Assembly (NCBI GenBank): GCA_030602715.1
Contig: JAUVZD010000011.1
Span: forward strand, 1-64,000
DNA from: Candidatus Coatesiibacteriota bacterium
Lineage (GTDB): Bacteria; RBG-13-66-14; B26-G2; JAUVZD01
Length of the DNA: 64,000 nt
Reading direction: 5' to 3'
The notes beneath the pieces were generated by a model that saw nothing but the letters and a program-made list of their open reading frames with translations, was not told where the DNA came from and did no database searches. Below, piece by piece: positions 30,151 through 38,654 of the stretch (positions are counted from its first letter, which is position 1; every line of letters starts with the position of its first letter). A program made the position numbers and the translations under genes.

Positions 30151-31269
30151 TTATTTGAAGAAGTCCCTGATTGCTGAAATCACCCGCTCCACATCCTCCT
30201 CGGGGATGAGAGGGTAGAGCGGAAGGGAGAGCACCTCCCGGCAGAAACGCTCCGCAGTGGGGAACTGCCCCTCCCCATAGCCCAGATGGCTGTAGGCGGG
30301 CATGGTATGCAAGGGGAAGGGATAGTGTATCTGGCTCTCAACGCCCTTTTCGGCAAGATAATCCTTGAGCTCATCCCGCCTGGTGGTGGTGATGGCGTAT
30401 TGATAATAGACATGTTCCTTATGTGAGGGCACCTGGGGCAGGGTCAGCTTATCCGCCAGATCAGCCAGCCCCTCATCGTAGAGGTGAGCGACCGCCCTGC
30501 GCTTCGCATTCCAATCGTTTAAGTGGGGTAACTTAACCCGCAAAACAGCCGCCTGCATTGCGTCCAGCCGGGAGTTGTAGCCCAGACCGTGGGCTTGATA
30601 CCTGCTCCGCTGATAGTGGGAGCGTATGAGCCGAATCTCCTCCGTCAAGTCCGCATCGTCGGTGGTCACCGCCCCGGCGTCTCCGTATGCGCCAAGATTC
30701 TTCGCCGGAAAGAAGGAGAAGCAACCCACAGCACCGAAGGCACCCACCTTCTTGCCGTCTAAAGTTGCACCCAGAGCCTGAGCGCAGTCCTCCAGGAGAT
30801 GAACACCCCTCGGGGATAATATCTCCTGCAGGCGGTTCACATCGGCGGGCAAGCCGTTGAAGTGCACCGCCACCACCGCCCTGGTCCTCTCCGTGAGCGC
30901 CGATTCCACCGCCGCGATATCTATATTCATATCCTCGCCCACATCCACAAAGACCGGCTTGGCGGAAAGCCATGCCACCACCTCGGCGTTGGAGATATAG
31001 GTCAGGGCAGGCACCATCACCTCGTCGCCCTCCCCCACCCCCAGAGCCTGCAGGGCAAGCATCAGGGCGTCGGTGCCGGAGGCGACCCCCACCCCCTCGC
31101 TGGCACCAATGTAGTCGGCGAGCTCCCGTTCAAAGTCAGCCACCTCCGAGCCTAAAATATAGCGCCCGGAGGCGATGACCCGCTCTATGGCGGAGTCAAT
31201 CTCCTCCTTGATGGAGCCATATTCGGCTACCAGGTCCAGCATGCGTATGGTGTATTTTTGCTTGTGCAT
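30151..31269 (-). CDS. DegT/DnrJ/EryC1/StrS sugar aminotransferase (WbpE-like)
   Basis: MLDLVAEYGSIKEEIDSAIERVIASGRYILGSEVADFERELADYIGASEGVGVASGTDALMLAL...FFPAKNLGAYGDAGAV. Confidence 0.93.
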   Translation of the reverse strand: MHKQKYTIRMLDLVAEYGSIKEEIDSAIERVIASGRYILGSEVADFERELADYIGASEGVGVASGTDALMLALQALGVGEGDEVMVPALTYISNAEVVAWLSAKPVFVDVGEDMNIDIAAVESALTERTRAVVAVHFNGLPADVNRLQEILSPRGVHLLEDCAQALGATLDGKKVGAFGAVGCFSFFPAKNLGAYGDAGAVTTDDADLTEEIRLIRSHYQRSRYQAHGLGYNSRLDAMQAAVLRVKLPHLNDWNAKRRAVAHLYDEGLADLADKLTLPQVPSHKEHVYYQYAITTTRRDELKDYLAEKGVESQIHYPFPLHTMPAYSHLGYGEGQFPTAERFCREVLSLPLYPLIPEEDVERVISAIRDFFK

Positions 31270-31301
31270 GGGGGATAATTTATATTTTTAAATTACCTAA
31301 T

Positions 31302-32468
31302 TTAGTCGAATCTCTTCGCCATAATAATTGCCTTATACCATTCTCTTACTTCATCGTAAGTCATAAAATCACACACTTCTGATAGCTCCTTGAATGTAGG
31401 ACGATCCATTTCCCTTTCAACTTTCTTTAGCCGCTCTTCAGGAATTACTATTGATGCTTTAGGAATTGGATAATCAATTAGGATATCACTTAATCTTAAA
31501 AGACCTGAGTATATTGATGTGGAGTGTTCAATCTCAAAAAATCTAACAGGTTTATTTGTATCCTTCATGAAAAAGATAACATCTACCCACTTAGCAATAT
31601 TTATTGTGCGTGGCGAAGCGAAACTGGGAATAGATTCTAATGATAGTTCAGAGAATTTATGCCCGTCATAAATTTCCTTTCTGTCATTGGACGCAACCCA
31701 TACATCGTATCCTTTATCGCGTCCTATTCTAATTAGCAAATATTGTATTTCTAGATACTTCTTTCTTTCCTGTTTAGGAATTTTTTTTTCTTCTATATCG
31801 TCTTCCAGTTCTTTTACCTCTTTTTCTACAATTTCTTGTATGCCAGCATCTTTGCCAATGTATCCACGAACTAAAGAAAAAAGATAATTGTCAACTACCG
31901 GCAAAAAACTCTCCCCAATTATTTTAGAGACTTCAATTACAGAATTGTTAATCAACAGATATTTTTGCGGGTTTTTAGTTCCACGAGGTATTTCCGGATA
32001 AGCCCCGATAATTTTTAAAGCTTCATCAACCACTTTATTCCACTGACTACATTTATGGGGGAAAATTACCGTGAGAAAAAGAGTGACAAAGTTAATTCCC
32101 ACTCCTTTCAAGTTGTAAGGACTTTCAGGGTCATCAACTATTTCAAGTATCTTGTTCTCAATATCTACTGTTTCATCCAAAATAAATAAGAAAGTTTCAC
32201 CAATTTTTTCTATCCCGTTCTCAACAAAAGTATTGGGGTATAACTTTGGAGCAAAACCGAATGACTTATAAAAATTTAATACCTCACTTTCCTTTAATGT
32301 GTCCTGTTTATATTTTGTTACAATATCATTAATTGAAGAACTATAGTACTCCCACCAAGGTACCCCAGAAATAACGAAACCGTCTTTCTCACCATAATTT
32401 CTAAATATCTCATCACGCTGGGTAATGTATTCTTCGTAAGTCTCTTTAACAAGTTGTATATCCATCAT
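31302..32468 (-). CDS. Hypothetical protein with possible PD-(D/E)XK nuclease core
   Basis: AT-rich ORF; C-terminal ...YLLIRIGRDKGYDVWVASNDR...WVDVIFFMKDTNKPVRFFEIEHSTSIYSGLLRLSDILIDYP resembles D-x(n)-ExE nuclease cores. Confidence 0.45.
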   Translation of the reverse strand: MMDIQLVKETYEEYITQRDEIFRNYGEKDGFVISGVPWWEYYSSSINDIVTKYKQDTLKESEVLNFYKSFGFAPKLYPNTFVENGIEKIGETFLFILDETVDIENKILEIVDDPESPYNLKGVGINFVTLFLTVIFPHKCSQWNKVVDEALKIIGAYPEIPRGTKNPQKYLLINNSVIEVSKIIGESFLPVVDNYLFSLVRGYIGKDAGIQEIVEKEVKELEDDIEEKKIPKQERKKYLEIQYLLIRIGRDKGYDVWVASNDRKEIYDGHKFSELSLESIPSFASPRTINIAKWVDVIFFMKDTNKPVRFFEIEHSTSIYSGLLRLSDILIDYPIPKASIVIPEERLKKVEREMDRPTFKELSEVCDFMTYDEVREWYKAIIMAKRFD

Positions 32469-32521
32469 AGGCTCCTTTCTATTTTTTTTCCAATTTTATG
32501 TCATTTTTTTCAATCACAACC

Positions 32522-33118
32522 TTAACACATCCCCACCAACCCCCACTCCCCCTGCTTATACCTCCGCCTGCACTTTCCGCAGGAATAAGCCTCTATATCC
32601 CCCTCCAGGAGGGCATCCAGATTTGCCCCGCACTCGCATATCCATCTGCGATGGCTGGCGGGGTTGCCCATGACCACCGAGTGGGGAGCGACATCTTTGG
32701 TGACCACCGCACCTGCGCCGACGAAAGCCCAAGCGCCGATACGCACCCCGCAGACTATGGTGGCGTTAGCGCCTATAGTGGCACCCCGCTCCACATAGGT
32801 GGTCAGATATTCGTCCACCGACTGCTTGTGGTAGGCGGAACGAGGGATGAGGTCGTTGGTGAAGACCATACTGGGACCAAGGAAGACATCGTCCTCGCAG
32901 ATGACCTTGTCGTAGATGGAGACATTGTTGTGCACATGGACATTGTTGCCCAGCTCGGCAAGGGAACCGATGAATACATTCTGCCCGATGACGCAGTCCT
33001 GGCCGACCTTGGCGCCGGGCATGATGTGGCAAAAGAGCCATATCTTGGTTCCTTTGCCTATCTCAGCTCCCTCTTCCACCACCGAGGTGGGATGGACGAA
33101 ATAATCAGCCACACTCAA
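32522..33118 (-). CDS. Left-handed beta-helix N-acetyltransferase (WbpD-like)
   Basis: VHPTSVVEEGAEIGKGTKIWLFCHIMPGAKVGQDCVIGQNVFIGSLAELGNNVHVHNNVSIYDKV hexapeptide repeats; C-terminal CECGANL...CGKCRRRYK. Confidence 0.9.
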   Translation of the reverse strand: MSVADYFVHPTSVVEEGAEIGKGTKIWLFCHIMPGAKVGQDCVIGQNVFIGSLAELGNNVHVHNNVSIYDKVICEDDVFLGPSMVFTNDLIPRSAYHKQSVDEYLTTYVERGATIGANATIVCGVRIGAWAFVGAGAVVTKDVAPHSVVMGNPASHRRWICECGANLDALLEGDIEAYSCGKCRRRYKQGEWGLVGMC

Positions 33119-33219
33119 CCGTCCTGTTGCGCAGTCTCTTCATGGAAAAAATTCTCCGCCAGTGTAATACAGCGACGGAGATATTTCAAGCGATTTAGGC
33201 TCAACTATTCAAACGAACC

Positions 33220-33891
33220 CTAATCTCCCTCCCCTTCTCCTTTCTCATCCTCAAAGCCCCTGCGCACCTCATCAACTATAGTCTGCGCCCGCTCCCTATC
33301 CTTCTCCAGCACATACAGGTCACCATAATAGCCCTCGGCGAACGCCAGGACGCCGTCATACCAGGGTATCTCCTGGGCTTTGATTAGGGGGCGGATGCCC
33401 TCCTCTTCCAGGGCATAACGGAGCAGGTTCGCTTCCTGCTCGCTTTCCAGCCTGGCTATCAAGACCAGCGGTTGCTTGGCGGCGAGGTGGGCATAGAGTT
33501 TGCGACCATCCCCCAATATAATCCCCTCTATCTCTTGTAGATTTTGAAGCTCTCTCACCGAGCTGACGATCCAGTGGGCGTGATGTTTCCTTGCCAGGGT
33601 TATCAGCATATCGGCTGGCGGGATGCCCAACACCCTATCTGCATCCTTAGGCGATGAAACCACCGTAAGTATCTCCAAAAAAAGGTCATAAGCTTCCTCA
33701 GCGATGTCACCCACATCCCCCTCAAGCTTTCCCACCTCAACCCCCAAACTCTCCGCCTCCTCGGCGGTCATCATGAACCGCAATCCCCTCTGGCTCATAA
33801 ACTGCAGATCGGAGATGAACCGTTCACCATCCAACATGAGGTTAAGCGCCTCGGAGAGGTCTATGACCACCACAAGCGAGCCTTCGGACAT
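33220..33891 (-). CDS. Hypothetical protein with DUF2007-like C-terminal domain
   Basis: LVLIARLESEQEANLLRYALEEEGIRPLIKAQEIPWYDGVLAFAEGYYGDLYVLEKDRERAQTIVDEV. Confidence 0.55.
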   Translation of the reverse strand: MSEGSLVVVIDLSEALNLMLDGERFISDLQFMSQRGLRFMMTAEEAESLGVEVGKLEGDVGDIAEEAYDLFLEILTVVSSPKDADRVLGIPPADMLITLARKHHAHWIVSSVRELQNLQEIEGIILGDGRKLYAHLAAKQPLVLIARLESEQEANLLRYALEEEGIRPLIKAQEIPWYDGVLAFAEGYYGDLYVLEKDRERAQTIVDEVRRGFEDEKGEGEGD

Positions 33892-34506
33892 CTAGCCCTC
33901 CTCCTCATCTTCCTTGGAAAGCATCTGTGCGGGCACAGAATCTGGATACCGCTCCAATAAAAACTTCCTCAACTTATCTACCCTGGTTTCATCCCCCTGG
34001 GCTGAAAGGAGCTCCACCTGATGATAGAGCGCCCAGGGAGCACTCTCACTCTGGGGATAGCTCTCATAGATCCCCTGGTATAACTCTACCGCTTGTTCAT
34101 AGTCCCCCTGAAGCAGGGCGATGTGGGCCAGCTTTTCGGCTATGGCGATATCCAAATGCTGGGAAGCAGGGGAGATTCCCTCCAGAGTAATACGCGCCTC
34201 ATCAAGGAAACCGAACTCCATCAAGTCCCACCCCCGGGCAAAGTCCGCATATTGCTGCTGAAAGGGAACTTCATAGGCATCTAACAGACGAACCAGCTCC
34301 CATGCCCCCACCCTCTGCTCACTCTCTTGAGCAGAGAGTAAAATCTTCATGCACAGCTCCCCGGCACCGTCAATCTCCCCCCTCATCACCAACTGGCGAG
34401 CCTTATGCAAGAGCTCTTCCACCTCCCCCTGCTCCAATGCCGGGGATGTCCCCATCAAGCCCCCCAGCGCTACCGCCAAAATACCCGCCGCACAGACCGT
34501 CCTCAT
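33892..34506 (-). CDS. Secreted TPR-type repeat protein
   Basis: Signal peptide; AEKLAHIALLQGDYEQAVELYQGIYESYPQSESAPWALYHQVELL; start overlaps upstream stop. Confidence 0.7.
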   Translation of the reverse strand: MRTVCAAGILAVALGGLMGTSPALEQGEVEELLHKARQLVMRGEIDGAGELCMKILLSAQESEQRVGAWELVRLLDAYEVPFQQQYADFARGWDLMEFGFLDEARITLEGISPASQHLDIAIAEKLAHIALLQGDYEQAVELYQGIYESYPQSESAPWALYHQVELLSAQGDETRVDKLRKFLLERYPDSVPAQMLSKEDEEEG

Positions 34507-37500
34507 CTTTCCCCACCTCCCAGATACCTCTCAATCAGCTCGCCGTAGCCGTAAGGAATCTTCTGCCCATAGATGTCCTCTACGCCAAAAGACTCAAATC
34601 TGGGGGGGATATCCACCCCCGGGGGTAGATGTTGGGGCACAAAGGGGTCGTAGTAATACTTTGCCGGCTCGCTCTTGCGCTCGGTGCTCACTCCCTTGGA
34701 GCGGATGGAGCGTTTGACGGACAACAACCGCTCCATTATGTGCTCCTGCTCCTCGGTGATCCGCCCCTCGGAGAAGCCCTCGGTGAGCATCCGCTCTATC
34801 CCCTCCATTCCCTGCACCGCCCCCTGAAGTTCGTCCATCAACTCCTCCATAGCCGAGTATTTCTCCATCAACTTCTGCAGAGCCTGGCGGAGTGCCGCCT
34901 GACCAGCGGCTAGAGCAAGAAGCTGTTCCCGGCTGGGGGTGGGCATCCCCCCGCCGAAGAGGCTCCGCAAGCTCTCCCCGAGCTTTTGTTGACCGGAGAC
35001 TATCTGCTCCAGAGCGGAGAGCATGTCCGCCAACCCAGAGGGTGTGGAGGCGCTCTCCACCCCCATCTTTGCCGCCCACAAATCCAACATAGCCTCATTC
35101 ATCGCTCCTGCCGCCTCCGAAAGCATGGATAGAGCTCTCTCCTCGTCAACCGAATCTTTGGAAAGCGAGGACATCTGCTCCACAGCGCTGTCCAGTTGGC
35201 GCAGTCCTTGGGGGCTCAGGAAAAGGGTCTTTCCCATTAGCTGGCTATATTTGCGCTTCACCGCCCCCAGTCCGCTCTCCATCTGTCCCGCAGACTCCAT
35301 TTGTGAGGGGGTGATTTTACCATCCTGAGCATCAATTTCGGAGGAGAGTTGATTCGCCTGCCTTTGAAGTTCGGAGAGTGCGCACATCAGTTCATCTATT
35401 CCCTCAAGAATCTCCCGGCGCTGGTCATCGTAATAGCCCGCCTGCATCGCCTCAAGGGCGGAGAGCATCTCCTCCAGGCTCATCTGCGCCTCATCCCCCA
35501 TCTGAGTAGCTCCACTCAGGTCTCCTGCCTCCATCGCCGAAACCGCCTCACTTAATGCTTCCTTTAACTCCTCCATCTCCTCTGCGGATAGCTCGGAAAG
35601 TGCCTCACCTGCCTCCGGCGAAAATTTGCTGACGGAATCCTGAAGCTGGTCCAGCAAGTGGTCCACTCTATCCGCTTCCCCTTCAAGCCTCTGCTCCTCC
35701 TTGGAGAGCTCGCCCAGGTCCTCCCCCTCATCCAGTTGTTGGTTTATCTGCTTCTGCTTCTCAAGCATCCGTTCCAGTTGAGCCTTGACGGCATCCAACA
35801 GCATCTCCGCCTCCACCCGCTCCAGGACCTCCAGCATCTGCTCCAGCTCCTCCGCCAACCGCTCCTGCTCCATCAAAATCTGCTCCAGATAGGGCTCCAT
35901 CTCCTCAGCGGTGATGGAGTCTATAGCCTCCTGCAACTCCTCAAGCATCAGTCGGGTCTGCTCGTCCAGCAGGTTGTTCAGGCGGCGGTTGACCTCCTCT
36001 ATCTTTGCCAGGGTCTCCAGGGAGATGAACTGCTCGTTCTCCTCCATCATCTGCTCCAACTGAGCGAGCAGTTCCTCGGTTGTCGCCCTCAGTTCCTGCT
36101 CCTTTTCAATTACCTGCTCCATGGACTGCATCTGTTCGTAGGTGAGAGAATGGCGGTCGCCGAGTTCCTCCCCGAGCTCCCTCAGCGCCTCCAGCAACTC
36201 CTCCCCCTGCCGATGAACATCTTGGGCAGTGCTCGCACTCTGAAACTCCAGGCTCCTCTCCCGCTCCATGAAGAAGTCGGCGAGCTCCGGTACCTTGACC
36301 TTAAATGAGCGTGAGTAACCGGCTTTGGGCCCATTTACGGTGTCGTTATCAAAGGCTACCAGCTTACAGATGATGATATCGCCGGGCAGGGGATTGGCGA
36401 CGCTGAAATCAAAGACCGCCTCAACACTTGCCCCCAGGGGCTGGTCGGGGAAGTTGAGGAGCGGGGCGATTCCGCCCTCGCCGGTTGCGGCAAGCTCGTA
36501 GGCAAGAGCCAGACCCCGCAAGCCGTAGTCATCGCCGGCGTAGGCTCTCAGTGAAAGCCTGAGGTCCGTGCCCAGATGGACATCCCCCTCCGGCTGAAGC
36601 AGTTGAACTGTGGGTGGCAGGTCGGCGAGCATCTCCACCCTTCCCCCCTCAACAAGGGAGACCTCTCCGCCCAGGGGGTCCTTTGCCAACAGGAAAAACT
36701 CCTGGCTAGAATAGACGATCAGCTCACCGCCCCAGGCGCCGTCCTCCTGAGGGGTGAGCGAGTGCTCCGTATCACCCAGGCGCAGGTAAACCTGCTCAGC
36801 CTCACCCTCCAAAATAACGTTTAATTCCAACTCGGTGCCCGGCAGGACGGAGATAACCCCCCCGAGGACGCTCTGCAATATCTCCGGCTTTCGGCTGTAA
36901 GCGGGGGGAGTAATAGCTAATGTGAGGGAGGAGAGATGGGGAGGGATGAGGACATGCAGTCTCCCTATCTCGCTTTTATTTGCGGAAAGCTGTGCCCAAT
37001 AGCTGACATCCTCCTGCACTTTCTTCAAAACCGCCGAATACTTCCCCCCGCCCTCGTGTTTAAGTGGAAGGGAGAGGACTTCGTCCCTGTCGTCCTTCTG
37101 GACATACAGGTTCGGTGGCAGAGGGGAGTTGCCCTCAACAGCCACCTGGATGGCAAAGTCCTGACCACGATAGACCATAGCCTCCCTCGGCTCTACGGTC
37201 ACCTCCACCTGCACCGCACCCAGTATATTCTTTAACGGAAAGAGGGCTTTCTGGGAGAGGGCGTACCAGTCGTAGCCCGAAAGGGCGATGCCGGCGATCA
37301 GCAAGACCGCAAGCACCAGCCACAGAAAACCCAGGCGACCGAAGCCCCTGACAAAGGGGAAGAGCGGTCTAACCCTTTGAGCCACTCGCTCTGTAAGCAG
37401 GTAAATCAGGGAGGGGGAGTATCCCCAAAAGATACCTTTTTGCGCAGAAAGTTGATAGGCGCTCTCTAGGTCGTCGGGGGGAATGCGGGAATTTCTTGCC

Positions 37501-37772
37501 AGCAGGTCAAGGTGCAGTCGCCTCTCCCTCTTTCGGGCAAGAACAGGGAGAAGTATAGCCGATACGACAACCAGCAAAACAAGGACAAGCTCCAGGAGAT
37601 AGAAGCCGGTCCTTGCCAAGATGAAGTCAGCCAGTGCAAGAGCTTGCAGAGCCAGGCAAAGAACGCAGAAAAACCCCAGCATAGCCTGTATAAGGCGACC
37701 CAGAGACAAGCCCATCTGTGCCCATCTTAAAGCCGAAAGGATACGGCGGTGATATGTGGTCAGCGCTTCCAT
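34503..37772 (-). CDS. Large membrane/coiled-coil protein, DUF4175-like
   Basis: 1089 aa; three N-terminal TM segments, then long Glu/Gln-rich coiled coil and EEEQ...MDELQGAVQGMEGIERMLTEG. Confidence 0.7.
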   Translation of the reverse strand: MEALTTYHRRILSALRWAQMGLSLGRLIQAMLGFFCVLCLALQALALADFILARTGFYLLELVLVLLVVVSAILLPVLARKRERRLHLDLLARNSRIPPDDLESAYQLSAQKGIFWGYSPSLIYLLTERVAQRVRPLFPFVRGFGRLGFLWLVLAVLLIAGIALSGYDWYALSQKALFPLKNILGAVQVEVTVEPREAMVYRGQDFAIQVAVEGNSPLPPNLYVQKDDRDEVLSLPLKHEGGGKYSAVLKKVQEDVSYWAQLSANKSEIGRLHVLIPPHLSSLTLAITPPAYSRKPEILQSVLGGVISVLPGTELELNVILEGEAEQVYLRLGDTEHSLTPQEDGAWGGELIVYSSQEFFLLAKDPLGGEVSLVEGGRVEMLADLPPTVQLLQPEGDVHLGTDLRLSLRAYAGDDYGLRGLALAYELAATGEGGIAPLLNFPDQPLGASVEAVFDFSVANPLPGDIIICKLVAFDNDTVNGPKAGYSRSFKVKVPELADFFMERERSLEFQSASTAQDVHRQGEELLEALRELGEELGDRHSLTYEQMQSMEQVIEKEQELRATTEELLAQLEQMMEENEQFISLETLAKIEEVNRRLNNLLDEQTRLMLEELQEAIDSITAEEMEPYLEQILMEQERLAEELEQMLEVLERVEAEMLLDAVKAQLERMLEKQKQINQQLDEGEDLGELSKEEQRLEGEADRVDHLLDQLQDSVSKFSPEAGEALSELSAEEMEELKEALSEAVSAMEAGDLSGATQMGDEAQMSLEEMLSALEAMQAGYYDDQRREILEGIDELMCALSELQRQANQLSSEIDAQDGKITPSQMESAGQMESGLGAVKRKYSQLMGKTLFLSPQGLRQLDSAVEQMSSLSKDSVDEERALSMLSEAAGAMNEAMLDLWAAKMGVESASTPSGLADMLSALEQIVSGQQKLGESLRSLFGGGMPTPSREQLLALAAGQAALRQALQKLMEKYSAMEELMDELQGAVQGMEGIERMLTEGFSEGRITEEQEHIMERLLSVKRSIRSKGVSTERKSEPAKYYYDPFVPQHLPPGVDIPPRFESFGVEDIYGQKIPYGYGELIERYLGGGER

Positions 37773-37970
37773 CTGAAAAGGATGATTAAGTATAAAGATA
37801 TATTATCACAGTTTTTGGACTGAGGGAGCATCATTTACATCTCGTTCTTCAAAGCATAAGATTAGACAGAAGGCGTGCTGGCTCCGTTTAGGCAACTTGC
37901 CCAATCCAGCTTGATTTTGGTGTAAGCTTATCCTATTATCAGACGGTAACAGCCCTAATTTAGGCGAAGA

Positions 37971-38654
37971 ATGGCACAGATACTGAAGATTCCCATAAAA
38001 ACCCACCTTATAATCCCCGACGACGACATCGTTGAGGTGGTAGAACGCTATGTTCATCCTCACATTCAAGAGGGCGACATCGTTCTGGTCACCTCCAAGA
38101 TAGTCTCCATCTGCCAGCGGCGCGTCCGTCACTTTGACCGGCTCCAAGTCGGTTTCTGGGCGAACAGACTTTGGAAATATGTCACCGTGCCCAAGTTCGG
38201 CATAGGTGCGGTGGGTTTACCGGAGAAGATGCAGGCGGCGATAGACATCGCCGAGCTACCCCGCATACTACTCGCCGCTCTGGTGGCTGGTATAACCCGC
38301 ACATTTCTTCGCCGCAGAGGGGATTTTTTCCGCATCGCCGGCCATCAGGTCGCCGAGATAGATGGCAGCCGTATCCTCACCTTTGAGCAGTACTGCCGGG
38401 TGATAATATACGGTCCCGTAAACGGCGATGCAGTAGCCGAAGCCATCAAGGAGCGGGTGGACGCCGAGGTGGCTATCATAGACGCCGGCGACTGGGGGAA
38501 TGTGGATGTGCTGGGAGCCTCCAGCGGTCTGGACTGGAGCAGGCGGCAGTGGATAATCGCCAACTGCGCCGATAACCCCCTGGGGCAGACCATGGAGATG
38601 ACCCCGGTGGGGATTTTGCGGGTGGTGGGCGCCGGCAGGAAGGGAAGGGGATAA
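37971..38654 (+). CDS. Coenzyme F420:L-glutamate ligase-like domain protein
   Basis: IPIKTHLIIPDDDIVEVVERYVHPHIQEGDIVLVTSKIVSICQRR...; CofE/FbiB-like fold pattern. Confidence 0.65.
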   Translation: MAQILKIPIKTHLIIPDDDIVEVVERYVHPHIQEGDIVLVTSKIVSICQRRVRHFDRLQVGFWANRLWKYVTVPKFGIGAVGLPEKMQAAIDIAELPRILLAALVAGITRTFLRRRGDFFRIAGHQVAEIDGSRILTFEQYCRVIIYGPVNGDAVAEAIKERVDAEVAIIDAGDWGNVDVLGASSGLDWSRRQWIIANCADNPLGQTMEMTPVGILRVVGAGRKGRG

